Positions 20,541 through 32,459 of a stretch of DNA of 64,000 bases are shown here, one piece after another. The stretch comes from Phaeotremella fagi (Eukaryota > Basidiomycota > Tremellomycetes > Tremellales > Phaeotremellaceae): contig BCHU01000014.1 of the NCBI GenBank assembly GCA_001599715.1, positions 806,001 through 870,000 on the forward strand. Direction: 5' to 3'. Under the pieces are notes generated by a model. That model was not told the origin of the DNA, ran no database searches, and saw only the letters and a program-made list of their open reading frames with translations. The translations under genes were made by a program, and so were the position numbers. How positions within the stretch are numbered: the stretch's first letter is position 1; every line of letters starts with the position of its first letter.

Positions 20541-21731
20541 TCAATCAGGTGTAGGGTCGGATTGTTTCCAAGCAGGGTCGTATTCGGGAGGGACTGTACT
20601 GTTAACAATGTTGGTAGCTGGTCCGGCATCAACTTCTTGAAGCTGGGGTTGGGGTGTTGGTAATGGAGGTAATTTTCTTGTGGCAGATGGTGAAGCGGTA
20701 TCCAGAGTATTAGTTGTGATGCTGTCGTTGAGGAAATTGGAGTTTCTAACTGAAGAGATTGGAGGCGATGAGACTGGTGTTTTCATTGAATCTGTCTCCA
20801 TAGCGTTTGTTGAGCTTGGGAGTGCACCATTCGGGGCTGGAGTAAATGGAATCGGAATTACTTGAGATACTTCAGGCTCTGTAGCTTCATGATAATCATC
20901 TATATCAAGCGGACCTCTGGAGAATCATCAACCCTTTATCGCTATTTTCTGGACTTTCTGGAAACTCACTGTGATCTAGATTTATCACCTCGTCTTCGTA
21001 GCAAGTACCAGGCCACACTGGCGAGAACGATCCCTAAAACAACTCCACCTATCTAGATACTATCTTAGACAAGATTCACAAATTCTACTATCAAAGCCTC
21101 CTACTCACTACACCGCCAACAATTGGACCTATAGGTACGGTGGATGATGAAGTGGTCGTAGCTGCACCTGTCGTTGAGGAAGATGAGCTGGATGCCGTAT
21201 TTGGGTCTGAGAAAGTTTGAGTATAAGTTGATACTTGTGTCGTACTGCTAGTACTGATTTGAGTTGTAAAGGCTTGTGAAGTTTGGGAAGTGATCGACGT
21301 TGAGGTGTCGGAAGAAAGGCATGTGGTATCGGAACCAACTTGGATTGTAATGGGTGCAGAATAAGCTACTTCACCAAGTCCGTCTTTGATTGCAATAGTA
21401 ATAGAAGTGCCTAGAAAATACAATTATCGGTAAGATATCATCGACGTAATAAAAATTTCCACTGACCAGCAGCTAGATCCACTGTCCATGTGGTCGAAGT
21501 CGAGGTGATAGCGTTAAGAGTTTCCAAAGGGCTAGCTGAGGCTTGGCCTCCAGGTAAGATGTTGATATAATATGGACTGATTCCACCCTCCCAAGATAAC
21601 AGAGCTAGTTGACAAGAGATTAAAGCTGCAGGAGTCATAAATGTAAGCTCAGAAACTACCGCCTGAGTTTGACATGTTCTGAAATAAAGGGAGAGCAAGA
21701 TGATCAAATAAAACAAAGAATGAAATGACAT
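20541..21731 (-). CDS. Ser/Thr-rich single-pass surface protein
   Basis: A four- or five-exon minus-strand gene. The N-terminal signal peptide is MSFHSLFYLIILLSLYF with cleavage likely after TCQTQA. The ectodomain (LTFMTPAALISCQLALLSWE, GGISPYYINILPGGQA, TTWTVDLAAGTSITIAIKDG) has the beta-sandwich look of the fungal Kre9/Knh1-like (PF10342-type) domain, with Cys residues near 40 and 110. A Ser/Thr stalk of about 60 residues leads to a transmembrane helix (IGGVVLGIVLASVAWYLL, then RRR). The cytosolic tail is Pro/Ser-rich and ends PEYDPAWKQSDPTPD. This layout resembles Mid2/Wsc-like cell-wall sensors or generic mucin-like proteins; the sensor role is inference only. It converges on the USP-like gene. 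Confidence 0.7.
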
Positions 21732-22930
21732 CGGACACTGAAGTATATAGTAGTAACTGATAAAGTGTTTTAGGATGAGGTTAAAGTGAGAAAAACCAGT
21801 AATTTAGGGGAGAATATCACTATTGTTGAAAAGGGATACACTTAATGTTTGATGAGAAGAGTGAGTAACGAGTGTAAGAAAATATGGTGACTACTGTATC
21901 TAGGTGAATGAATGATCCGATTTCTTCGTTTCACACAACGCCACCATCATTTCGGTTTGATGGGATGCTATTTTTGTCTGCGCCCTAAAATTACCAAGAG
22001 AATATCATTAACTTGCTGTACGAGTATATACGTGTTGTTTTATTACTACATATGCGTACACTCTTGATAGAACCAAAACGCATATGCAGAGATTTTATAG
22101 AAATGAGTTTTTTGGAATCGGCTATGAGATTGTGCTGTATTGGAGCAGTAACCACTGACCATGATCCGACTACAGTATTTCAACACCATACATACGGCAT
22201 TTGTACACCCTGTATTTGGAGCATTATTGACCGTCAAGAAAGGGAATTTTGAGTTTCTTTTGACAATGATTGATCAGATATTTTGATGGTCCAAGAATCT
22301 GAGACTATCTCTGGTCATTTGACTATAATGCATGACTACATACAGTATTGAAAGACATAAGGTGACTGGTAATCATACTTGACCTCCGCTCGTTTGAGCA
22401 TGAACAGTAATAATAAGCCTTCTGACCACTGACGAAATAATTTTCAAGCTCCACCCGCATGACCGCTTTACGCAAAAGGCAGATATCCGAGTGAATTCCA
22501 AAAAAAAAAAAACGAATTCACTCCTTCAAAGGAACCTGTTTAGGATTGGAAAATAAATCGTTTTTATCGCCTTCTTGATTGGAAGTTAGTGTATTTGGGA
22601 TCTCGATCCACTTGTGGGGCTGGGCATCTGAAGCAAAAGCGATGTGAAATTAGTTGAGTGGAAATTTTTAATCGATTTTTTCACCATCACCATCACCGTT
22701 ACTGAGACTTGCCTTTCTCAGCTCAACACAGCATAATAAATCTATTGAACATTTCCCCCCTCAACAGACGATCCACTACATAACGATTCCGTCTCTTGTC
22801 ACCAACAGTAGATTTGTTCATCAAGTTCAAAACTACTTTTAACTCAAAAATTGATATAGATCCGAAAAACCTTTTTAACCAATCGAACATCAATATCCAG
22901 ACATCCTCAAAACAATTTGAATTATTTCAA
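21732..22930. other. 1.2-kb intergenic region with an A-loop hairpin
   Basis: No supported gene. It is the shared 5' flank of the surface-protein gene (-) and the first six-Cys secreted gene (+). It contains a perfect 10-base inverted repeat around a poly-A loop at 22489-22523 and CT/CA-rich leader sequence close to 22931. Open frames at 22013-22252 and 22796 onward upstream of the signal peptide look incidental. Confidence 0.4.
22489..22523. repeat. Perfect inverted repeat around a C-A13-C loop
   Basis: GAGTGAATTC (22489-22498) and GAATTCACTC (22514-22523) are exact reverse complements. The 15-base spacer is C, thirteen A, C. A hairpin or cruciform is possible. Function unknown. Confidence 0.75.
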
Positions 22931-23301
22931 ATGTCACGGAACACTATGAACATATCAATCATTCCTCTCCTATTCCTTTTCCTGTTTGCTACGACTGTCA
23001 CAGCCCAATATCAACCACTGCTACTATCTTATTATTGTCGTCAACAATGTGAACAAGCTTTTAATCTCTGTATGATGAGTGCCGGTAAGTTCTCAGTATC
23101 TCTTCTTTTACGTTCCCAAAACTTCTCTTTCGCCATGGAGATCAATCCTTCATTTACGGTTCAGGAAGGCAGCTGACATTAGGAAATTACCATTGATATG
23201 AATTTATCCTTCTCATTGACATCTCTTCTCGATACTCAGTCACCGCTCCAAGAGTCACAAGTTGTATGGCCGTTCGTGGGGTTTGCTTGATGCATTGTTA
23301 A
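22931..23301 (+). CDS. Six-cysteine small secreted protein 1
   Basis: Two exons (22931-23084, 23240-23301) give 71 residues. A signal peptide (MNISIIPLLFLFLFATTVTA) is followed by a mature peptide of about 46 residues. The Cys pattern is C-x3-C-x6-C, then C-x6-C-x3-C (YCRQQCEQAFNLCMMSA, TSCMAVRGVCLMHC). The mirror-image spacing matches the fungal secreted proteins commonly annotated 'zygote-specific class V copy B'. The single intron is in phase 1 and falls between the two half-motifs. The start could be ATG 22931 or 22946; the upstream in-frame ATG at 22796 is rejected because it would bury the signal peptide. A paralogue lies at 24814. Confidence 0.7.
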
Positions 23302-24813
23302 GCATGGAACTGGACTGGGGAAAAGGGTATTCAGATTTTCTGTTTTTGTGTAAAGATAATGGAATTTTGGTGTCATCGGATTTTGGAATGAAAATACTTC
23401 TTGTATTATCTATTAATGGTTAACCAAGTTTAGGGGAAGACGACTCTCAGCAGTAATTCAACATAATCAAGCCCATGCAATCATTCACACACCACTCAAC
23501 ACACATCCTTTCACAACGTGGCTTCGCCACACACCCCATGAGGTCGATTTGCGAATACACTTCACCACACTACATTCAACTCGTTTTGTCCCTCGTTAAC
23601 TCCCTAACTCCTATTCGGCTACTTGTACCATTCGAAAAACGAAGAACAAAGATCTTCAATCGATAGATCTTCAGAACTGACGTGCTTTCCTCTCTCGTTC
23701 TCCTACTAAAACGGAAAACGGACCGAGAAGGAGGGTATCATCAGTTCCAATCTTCTTATCAGAACCTTATGAACACCTGTTTCTCGACATTCAACTTATT
23801 GTTCTGCCGGGATTTACCGTATCTCGATTGAATGTTGAAGATCTTTCGATGTGACCACACTGATTATCTGCTAAAGTCGGTGATTGACGGTAAAGCATCA
23901 AATTCCAATGGAACACGATAGCGCTACTTATATCAAGATTCGTCTTTGGTTACAACTTTGTTATGTTCTAATCTATTTGCCGCTCACCTATAAATTATTT
24001 TAATTTACTTATTTGGAAATTATTCCCAAATTCGACATCATACCTCCTTCTGTGAATCCTCAAACGCGTCGACACTTCGCGAAGTGTCTTCACAGAACCA
24101 ATCCCAGATCTTCCAATACATCTCATTCCAGTACTACGCGAAGATCTCGGTAACCGCTCAAACACCTCTCGAGTCAAAGGAGTCTATCTCTTCAACAACG
24201 CTGACACTAATTCCAACACTTGCAGGGAATTCAACGATACTTCTACAACACAGCCTTGAAGCTTATTTCCATTCTAATACCTGTCAACAATAGTCGTACT
24301 GTATTTCAGTGTGTCATCGTTGTTGGTCTTAAACGCGCTTTTCAAACACCATCACACATCCCTCCCTCAATTAATTGATCAAGCCATCAACCAATCAATC
24401 AACCATCAACAACGATCTGTGGTAAAGACGCCACCACACAGAAAATCACTCTATCAAGGAGGTATAGTCGTGTTTCAACTCGCTTGAAACATTTGGAATT
24501 ATCTTTTACCAAGCACGACGGAAATTGACAGGTGATTAAGATAAACAAGAAGAAAAGAGAAGTTTCTCTTTCCTGATTCTCTTCTTTGGAACATCGCATT
24601 TACCATAACGGAGTCTTGTCGGCGAGGTCGGTCGATTTTTGGAGGTACTTATAGTAACGGGTTGTTTACTCTAAAATCATCTTTAATTATCTTTGGAACT
24701 TTAAGTTGATCACAGATCGTCCATCACATCATTGTTGACTCTGTAAGTGTGTTTTCAGCGAAGAAAAACATTATTGATGTCATCACAGATTCTTGATCGC
24801 AAACAAACGTCCA
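23302..24813. other. 1.5-kb intergenic region between the two six-Cys genes
   Basis: No supported gene. It holds an 18-base perfect palindrome at 24071-24088 and poly-pyrimidine stretches. Short open frames (23475-23666, 24084-24293, 24399-24599) have no recognisable features. Confidence 0.4.
24071..24088. repeat. 18-base perfect palindrome
   Basis: GACACTTCGCGAAGTGTC reads the same on both strands with no spacer. It could be a dimeric transcription-factor site or a chance event. Confidence 0.7.
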
Positions 24814-25081
24814 ATGGCATTACCACCAACCGCCACTCGTCCTCAACTTTTTCATTTCCTATTAATATTATTGATCATCTTGGTCCTCCTACCTTTGTGT
24901 CATGGTGCTTGGAATCCTTTCTTCGCTTGTAGAACAGCCTGTAACACGGCATATGTAAGCTGTATGAGGGTTTATGGTAGGTGATTCCATTCTTGTACCT
25001 GACGTCCAGTTGACTTCGTCCAAAGGTAATATCTCAATCTGTAATGTAGCTGTTCAAAGTTGCTTTGCGAGATGCGTATGA
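24814..25081 (+). CDS. Six-cysteine small secreted protein 2
   Basis: Two exons (24814-24976, 25026-25081) give 72 residues. The N-terminus MALPPTATRPQLFHF leads into a hydrophobic LLILLIILVLLPLCHGA signal peptide. The mature part reads ACRTACNTAYVSCMRVYG, then SICNVAVQSCFARCV, again C-x3-C-x6-C then C-x6-C-x3-C. The intron is in phase 1 at the same place between the half-motifs as in the gene at 22931, and both are on the plus strand, so the two are paralogues. Sequence outside the Cys is strongly diverged. Such proteins are likely extracellular and held by three disulfides. Confidence 0.7.
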
Positions 25082-25474
25082 TATATATTTAGTTGGATTT
25101 GGGTTTGATGGTTACGGACAAGATGTAGGGTATTTCACTTCATTCAGCTTAATAATCGATTGGTTTCGACGGTGGTTTAAAGAGAGATATGCCTAGGTTT
25201 TACTATGTCCATATTTCATTGGTACCATGTATGTCCTTGCGATACTTGATATGGCTTATTGTTCTGATGAATGTATTGATATCTGATCTGATAAGCCAAT
25301 CATTGTCAACCTAAACGACGGATAAATCCTTTACCGAGGTTAGTAGCCTCCACTCCGAGCCTCCACTATAGAATAAGCTATAAATATAAGCAGTAGCAGT
25401 ACGCCATCTTATGCATAAGAGTCTCCCATCTCCCATCTATCTCTCATCCTTCTATTCATCATCTCTATAACAAA
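25082..25474. promoter_or_regulatory. AKR promoter with TATA box at 25379
   Basis: TATAAATA at 25379-25386 lies 96 bases before the reductase ATG, a good TATA position for a stress-inducible gene. No coding signal in the rest. Confidence 0.5.
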
Positions 25475-26694
25475 ATGTCAACTGAATCATCAACAAAACC
25501 AAGAGTAAGTCAATCTATCCCTCTCCCCAACTAATATCAATGTCAATCTAACCACCGCTTCTCCAGGTCATCCTAGGTCTAATGACCTTCGGACCCGATC
25601 CCGATAAAGGAGCCAGAATCACTTCACTCGATGAATTCAAATCATGTCTCGATTACCTTCAATCACAAGGTTACAACGAGGTTGACACTGCTCATTCCTA
25701 TATCGGTGGTCAACAACAAGCTTTCACTCGTGCGGCTGGTTGGAAAGAGCGCGGATTGAAGTTGGCTACTAAGTTCTATCCATCTGCCGCTGCTGGTGGT
25801 CATGATGCTAAGAATATCAGAGATAAACTTGAACACAATCTTAAAGAACTTGGTACTGATTGTGTTGATGTGAGTTTTAGGTTTTTCACGATATAGATTG
25901 GATATTGATACCATGCTAGATCTTCTATCTCCACGCTGCTGATCGTGGAACTAATTTCGAAGAAACTCTCGCTGAATGCGATAAACTTCACAAAGAGGGT
26001 AAATTCAAACAACTTGGTATCTCCAACTACGCTTCTTTCGAGTTAGCAGAAGCTGTTATCATCTGTAGAGACAATGGATGGGTTCGACCAACTATCTATC
26101 AAGGAATGTACAACTGTATCAGTGAGTTACCAGAATCCATTTCAAGCATCGACATGAATCCCTACTAAATCCCTTCACCTAGCTCGTAACCTCGATATTG
26201 AAACTATCATCGCTTGCAGAAGATACGGTATCGAAGTAGTCGTCTACAACCCGCTCGCTGGTGGTATCCTCTCCGGAAAAATCAAGTCCAAAGATCACGT
26301 TCCAGAGGACAACTCCAGATTCGGTGTCAAGTCATCAGCTGGTGTCAGTTATCGAGAAAGATACTTCAAAGATGCTACTTTCGAAGCACTCGCTCTTATC
26401 GAGAAAGTCGCTGAGAAATACAATTTAACCAATTTGGAAATCGCTTTACGTTGGTGTGTCCATCATTCCGCTCTTAACGTTTTAACCGGTGAAGATGGTA
26501 TTATCATTGGCGTTTCTTCTCAAGCTCAATTAGAATCTAACTTGAAGGATTTACAAAAAGGTCCATTACCAGAAGAAGTGGTTAGCACTTTGGATGAAGC
26601 TTGGTTGATCACTAAAGCTACTGCTCCACCTTACTGGCATGGAACTCTCAAATACACTTATGACACTGAGAAAGCTCTTTTCGGTGGAAAGTAG
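25475..26694 (+). CDS. Aldo-keto reductase, AKR7-like (aflatoxin aldehyde reductase type)
   Basis: Four exons. The start MSTESSTKPR is split by an intron from VILGLMTFGPDP. The catalytic region shows EVDTAHSYIGG (Asp and Tyr of the AKR tetrad), KLATKFYPS (Lys), and IFYLHAADRGTNFEETL (His). GISNYASFELAE and RPTIYQGMYNCI follow, then NLDIETIIACRRYGIEVVVY with NPLAGGILSGK. The C-terminus has IIIGVSSQAQLESNLKDL and ends KALFGGK. The MYNCI/TR and PLAGGLL patterns and length (about 330 residues) are those of the AKR7 family, which reduces reactive dialdehydes and similar carbonyls with NADPH. The physiological substrate is unknown here. A TATA box upstream suggests induction by stress. Family call strong. 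Confidence 0.88.
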
Positions 26695-27338
26695 GGAGGG
26701 GAAATGAGCGTATTAAAAATGGAATTTGAGCAAGTCAAGTTGATGCCGACGTTGTACCCTGCGATGTAGTTCTTTCGATGAAAGTTTGATGAGATTCATA
26801 AAACAACGTGCGATTGATCATTCAATCGCTGAACTATTCCGTCCAATTTTTGAGACTTTGAGCCTAAAATCAACAGACTTTTGCATCTACACAATAACAT
26901 GTCCCTTTCATCTAATTACGCCCAACCCACAAATACAATGAAAAGAGCGAGGCGTACTCAAGACGAGGGTTTAAATGGATCCCTCTACAACACCGTTACC
27001 CGTATCTTTTATCTTATGACAATGACGGTGAGAGACAGCTAAGCTTATTGAATGTTTACTATATGTATACATAATAAACAGCAAGGCGTCGTCGTCGGAT
27101 GTTGGTGAAGAAAGAAGAAGGGGAGGAGATAGAGATAGAGGATATAAAGAAATATTACCCGGAAATAGGAGTTATATCAATGTGGCACTTGATCTTGGTG
27201 GAGGTGGTTCAACGTTTACTTTGACACTCTCCTTCTCTTTCTTGTCCTTTTCATATTACTCAATATTATTCTAATACATATCCAACAACCACATCATCAA
27301 TAACCATCTGGAATCCATTCATCACAACCACCAACCCC
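26695..27338. other. Intergenic, AKR to DDI1
   Basis: No gene. Purine-rich stretch around 27110-27160 (AAGAAAGAAGAAGGGGAGG) and CA/CT-rich leader before the DDI1 start. Confidence 0.4.
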
Positions 27339-29230
27339 ATGAGACTAACAATCATAGCCCCAGATAGCGTTTACGAACATGAAGTAGACCCCTCAATGGA
27401 AGTACAAGATATCCATGCTCTCATAGAAGCTGAGGTAAGCTCGCAATTCTCCCTTTTCCCACTTAGACGAAGATTTCCTACATCCATTCGTATTAAGAAC
27501 ACATACTAACTCATCCGTAGACCGGTTTACTAGCTTCCTCCCAGCTTCTATCTTCAGACTCCGGGGTACCTTTAACAGAAGGGAAGAAAAGCTTGGAAAG
27601 TTATGGTGTCAACGGAGTGGAAGGAACTGTATTTTTGACTTTGAAGTGAGTTTGAGTTGGATATCTGATATCTGGGATAGTTATCATGTATCTGCCTATC
27701 AGTATCGAGAACCGCTTCTCAGAACCTATTGCTGACGCTGACGTGGTCTTTTAGGAGTCAACCTACCGCTTCGTCATCGTCATCTTCAATCTCATCTACC
27801 GATGCAGAATTTGAGAGAATGAGATTGCAGTTGTTAGGCGATCCAACCCTAATGGCTCGATTACGAGATGTGAGTTGGGTTTCCTCAGGAACACGATGAA
27901 TTTGGAATACTAGTGTTAATTTTCTACAGCAAGACCCAGGTCTGTTTCACAGTATCCAAGGATCAACTCAGAGTTTCAGAGAGGCCATGGAGAGACAGAG
28001 TTTGCGGCAAAGACAGAATGCTGCTGCTGCTGAAAAGGAAAGACAGATCGAGGTACGTTATCATAGTGGGCTTGGTTACAGACATTCGTCCTAACCGAGG
28101 TTCTAGGCACTGAACGAAGATCCTTATGATGTTGAGGTGAGCTTAAACTGTCGAGAACTCAGATATTGTCATGTTAACGATCCCTCAGGCTCAGAAGAAG
28201 ATTGAAGAGGCAATTAGAATGGAGGTCGTTTTGGAATCGTATGCCCATGCCGTTGAATATTCAGTGAGTCGCTTCTGTCTCACAACATTGATCTTATTGA
28301 CGATACATAGCCCGAATCATTCGGTGACGTTACTATGCTTTACGTTAACGTAGAAGTGAATGGACATAAAGTCAAAGCGTTTGTTGATTCTGGGGCACAG
28401 AGGACGATTAGTGGGTTCTTAAGTCTATCACGAAATGTGAATCTATTAACTCTTGATCTAGTTTCACCAAAGTGTGCAGAGGCTTGTGGGTGAGTAATAA
28501 CGCCTGATGCACGGGTTTGGATTTTCTGCTTACCGTTACTTGTTATCAGTATCATGCGGCTATTAGATCCTCGTTTTGAGTCCATGGCTCGTGGAGTCGG
28601 GACAGCCAAAATTCTAGGTCGAATACATTCAGCACAAATCAAAGTCGGAACTCTTTTCCTACCAGTCTCATTTTCGGTGATGGACTCTGACGTAAATCTA
28701 CTCTTCGGTCTGGATATGTTGGTGAGTAGGAGTTCTCCTTTGTGTTCAATCGTTAAAACAGCTTTAGAGACGTCATCAAGCTTGTATCGACCTTTCCACA
28801 AATACACTTCGCATCAATGGTACCGACATTCCATTCTTATCAGAACATGAATTGCAAGAAGAATTGAATGCGGGGAAAGAATTGGAAGATGAACTGCGTA
28901 AGGCAGCAGCAAATCCAGGACCGAGTAGTGAATCGAGTGGAAGTAAAAGTTTCCCAGGTGAAGGACAAAGTCTAGGCGCTCAACCTGCTCAACCTGCTCC
29001 AACGTCGAATAACACTTCACCGGCTGGTCCTTCAAGCTCTACACGTACAAGTAAGACGGAACAAGATATACAAACTGTGAGTTATTCAAGTAGTCAATGA
29101 TGGATAATGTCTGACGAGTTCGATTGTAACACAGTTGATTAATCTAGGAGCACCGAGAGATCATGCTACCCAACTTTTAGAGGCGGCGGGTGGAGATGTT
29201 GATGTGGCTGCTTCGATGTTGTTTGGGTAG
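27339..29230 (+). CDS. DDI1: DDI1, ubiquitin shuttle with retroviral-type aspartic protease
   Basis: About nine exons. N-terminal ubiquitin-like domain starts [19 protein letters not shown] middle region ([16 protein letters not shown]) leads to the RVP protease domain: [19 protein letters not shown], active site [46 protein letters not shown], and [20 protein letters not shown]. The C-terminal UBA domain reads [31 protein letters not shown]. The full UBL-RVP-UBA set is present and the catalytic Asp-Ser-Gly-Ala motif is intact. DDI1 delivers and cleaves highly ubiquitinated proteins and supports proteasome stress responses. The intron within the active-site region (after RTI) is needed to join RTI to SPKCAEA. 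It converges on the F-box array. Confidence 0.92.
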
Positions 29231-29508
29231 TGGAACCTCAATGTACAATAAGAAGCGGATCGATAGATTTCGAAGTTGGTCATGCAGATATATTATTTAT
29301 ATTAGATAATCATGTAGAGGTTATGTTGTAGTCTACAGCCTTGTGGGACATCTTCATTGACCGGAAGTCACAGAGAAGATAGAACTGGGGATCAATAGAG
29401 TTTACGTCGACATGTCAATCTCAATCAAACTGATTAATCCATCAAGCATACATATATTTATAAAAGAACGAGTTGTTGACCAATCCCTCTCTGTACCTCA
29501 ACTACTCA

Positions 29509-30832
29509 CTAAACTCCGCACGCTACACCACATCCCTCGCAGGAGACCGTTTTCTCCCAGCTTCTACATTCAATAGCCTTAAAAAGTGATAACCCATAAT
29601 AGTTATTACTACTGATGCCTTCCCTGATAGTTTCATTCCACGCCTCAATTTCCTGACTCCCTATTGGAATATCAACCCCTTCTAAATCACGATTACGAAG
29701 GATGACGGTGATTTTGGTATGATGTGATAATTGACGAGCGACCTTTGAATCCTCCCAACTCAGTGTACAAAAAGCGTCAAACTGAGAGTCGCTAAGATCG
29801 CTCATCAAGTTCCGAAGATGATGACTTCCAAAATCATCTTTTTCTGTTCTACCTCTTAACAGAGCATGGTATTCGTTGTGATAACCCAAAACGACCCTGG
29901 GAAATCGCTTTGGCAGTGTTGTTTCTTCGGTATCATCTGATACAGGTAGATGGTGGATTATAGAGAGGTTGTCGTTTCGATCTTCCTTGGTCAAACTACC
30001 ACGAGCTTGAGGAGCATCTCTAATATTAATACTTCTGAAACAGACAGTGCCAACTTTTGCACTTTCTGCCAACTTGACTACATTTTGTTGAACTTCGCTA
30101 TACTTGGTACAAAATTCGTAGGTCTCTTCCCTGTCTCTTTTAGACATAGGATAACGCCACCATAGAACTACCTTTGAATATGAAGAAAACAATCTTTGTG
30201 TAGGATTCAACGAAATCGTCTTCAATCTTGATAAAGCATTGTTCTCCTTCTGAATTTCTATCAGCTCTGACAGGTTCTTCTCCCATGAACTAAATTCGGT
30301 GTATTCGGTATTCATAATATCGATCATTTGTTTCAATTTTCTTTGTGAAACTTCATGCCTATAGCAGCAGAATGTGGGTTTAGGCTTCTGTTTGACATAC
30401 GTTATCAACGATAGATGTTCTGTAAAACCAACAAGTTGAGATTTGGTTCTTGATTTTCTTGTGAATCTTGAGTTTTCTGGATCAATATCTAATCCCTCAT
30501 TAAGACTACCAAGGTTAGTAAGGATCACTCTTCTGTAGAGATCTGGACCTAGAAAGTTGTTGAATCTCTGTGAAGAGATATTGTCAGTCAGTCTGCAGTA
30601 CAGCAGTGCTGTGTTGAATGTGGCAAAATGGACTCACCGAACACACCTGCATCAAGCTTGCCCAAGGTCCTTGATGGAGTTCAGTCCAGATGGATTTGTA
30701 GAAAGGTCTTTGGGGATGTTGATAAAGTTGATCGAAAATTGAGTACAGAATTTCCGGTGGTAGACTCATTATTGTTGTTGCGTTAGAGATATTACTGATG
30801 GTCATGATGGTGGAAGCAGCATCCCCAATCAT
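29509..30832 (-). CDS. F-box-like protein, tandem copy 1
   Basis: Two exons (30832-30638 and 30567-29509) join in frame to 417 residues. The N-terminal F-box core is MSLPPEILYSIFDQLYQHPQ; translation may begin at 30832 or at a nearer in-frame ATG. Next come WTELHQGPWASLMQVCSRFN with NFLGPDLYRRV, then a long unrecognised region with WEKNLSELIEIQ, LKTISLNPTQR and VVLGYHNEYHALL. The C-terminus has ECRSWEKTVSCEGCGVACGV. Copies 2 and 3 share each of these blocks, so this is one expanded family. F-box proteins choose substrates for SCF ubiquitin ligases; no LRR or WD40 substrate domain is visible. Role inferred only from the F-box. Confidence 0.65.
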
Positions 30833-31198
30833 TTTTGAAAAGAAATTCCCCCAAAAAAACAGACCGTTGTCGAAATCAAATGGGTTCGAATCGTCAAGAA
30901 AAGAAGGATATTATATTGCATCATTAGAAGCAGAAGGCGAAGACCGTGAAAAATGCCTATCAGTTTTTGGACAAAGGGGCAAGAAATACATTTTCTCTTA
31001 TTTAGAGTGGGCTTCTTAGACTCTAAAGAGCTCTCTTCGCATTGGCATACTTCTTGATATGGAAGCATTCGATAGGGAGATACGGAGGCACTCGCATTCA
31101 ATAGTATGTACACAGCATCAGAGCTAGCTCAAAGTACTGAATTCATGATTCCAACCGTCTATAAGCAGGATACACACGATTAAATACACTTGAACCCA
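30833..31198. other. Intergenic between F-box copies 1 and 2
   Basis: 366 bases, no gene; promoter side of copy 1 and 3' side of copy 2. Confidence 0.4.
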
Positions 31199-32459
31199 TT
31201 ATATTCCACATCCTTGACAGGGTGTCTTGTTATCCCAGCTTTTACATTCTACACTTCCAATGTTATCTTCTGTCCTGAAAGCACTGAGTGCCGTTTGAAC
31301 AGCTTCGTTCCAAAGTTGGACCTCTTCACTATTTCCCAGGCCATTCTCTGAAACTTCACAACGAAGATAAATGATCACCGAGGTATTTGATTTCATGCGT
31401 TTACTAATGGGACAACTTGCCCAACTCCTTTCTCCAGTCACCTTGTGAATAGCTTCCAACAATTCTCTCACAGTGGTCCCGAAACTCCTTGTGACAGCAG
31501 CTGTGGGAATTGATTTGGCTAGATAGACAAAATAATCGTTATGGAAGCCTGGTGAAATTGGTGGGAAGGAACTCATGTTGTGACCATAGCAGCGGGGGTT
31601 AAAAGGTCGATGATGGATGATCAGCGAGAGTGACTGTTTTTTCTTGCGAGTTTCTTGATTTATCCTGTCTTCCAACCATAAGTTCCCCCCTATTACTCGT
31701 TGAACACAAATTGAGCTAACGCCGCTGATGTTTCCTAAATCAATAATTCCATTCAGTACTTCCCTTGATGTCTCCCTCAGCTCTCTTTGCTTGTCAAAAA
31801 ACTCTCTATATCCAGGTGTATTCCCGTTTCCATATCTTGGATTAAAATTTATGGAGTTTTGAGTAGGATTGAATGCTATATATCTCAGGTTTTTGAAGAC
31901 GTCTTTATTCTCTAGAAGTCTGTTGAACTCAATTAACTGATTTTTCCAAGCTGTGAATTCTGCAAGTTCACTTAGGACTGTCAATCTAAGCTCAGTTTCG
32001 GGACGAGATACGTTTTCATCATTGGAGATTGAAAGGTTGTCTTGTATGTTGAGATTGATCAAGGTAAGAGTGTGTGTATAAGAGCACAATTGAGATTTTG
32101 GGATTCTGCGGAATTCATGTGAAGTGCCACGAAGGAGGTCTTTGAGGAAACTCTCTGGATTCTTCACACAAGGCTTTGTGTAGAGTAAGTAACTTGCCAT
32201 GTGGTTGAATTCCTAAAACATTGCATGTCAGTGTCAACCTGCATAAGTTACGTTTTGTCCGATGACTCACTTGACTTGTCCTTGCCAAGCTTGCTATGTC
32301 GCGTTGTTGTTCAAGTATTGAATTGATGTATTCACAAGTTGGTATTGATTGCCGATTGTATATCAGATCAATAATGTCGAGCCACAATTCCCGCGGAAGT
32401 CGGGGAGAGGAGTACATTCCGCTAAGCTGAAGGTGTGTAGAGAGGTTGATGATGCTCAT
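31199..32459 (-). CDS. F-box-like protein, tandem copy 2
   Basis: Two exons (32459-32271 and 32212-31199) join in frame to 400 residues. The N-terminus has MYSSPRLPRELWLDIIDLIY, an F-box-like core, and IASLARTSQEFNHMASYLLY at the splice. Shared family blocks are AFNPTQNSINF, SPGFHNDYFVYLAKS, TSVIIYLRCEVSENG and VQLWNEAVQTAL. The C-terminus is ECKSWDNKTPCQGCGI. The intron sits at the same place as in copies 1 and 3, right after the F-box. An ATG further upstream (32588) would add a pyrimidine-rich, unlikely N-terminus. Intact by reading frame. Confidence 0.62.

Noticed and set aside
22796..22930. An in-frame N-terminal extension of the first six-Cys protein
   Set aside because: It would place a charged, Asn-rich stretch before a clear signal peptide; the ATG at 22931 or 22946 fits a secreted protein.
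30876..30900. A GGGTTCGAATC sequence like a tRNA B-box
   Set aside because: No A-box or cloverleaf at the right distance on either strand, so no tRNA gene is called. No other tRNA was found either.
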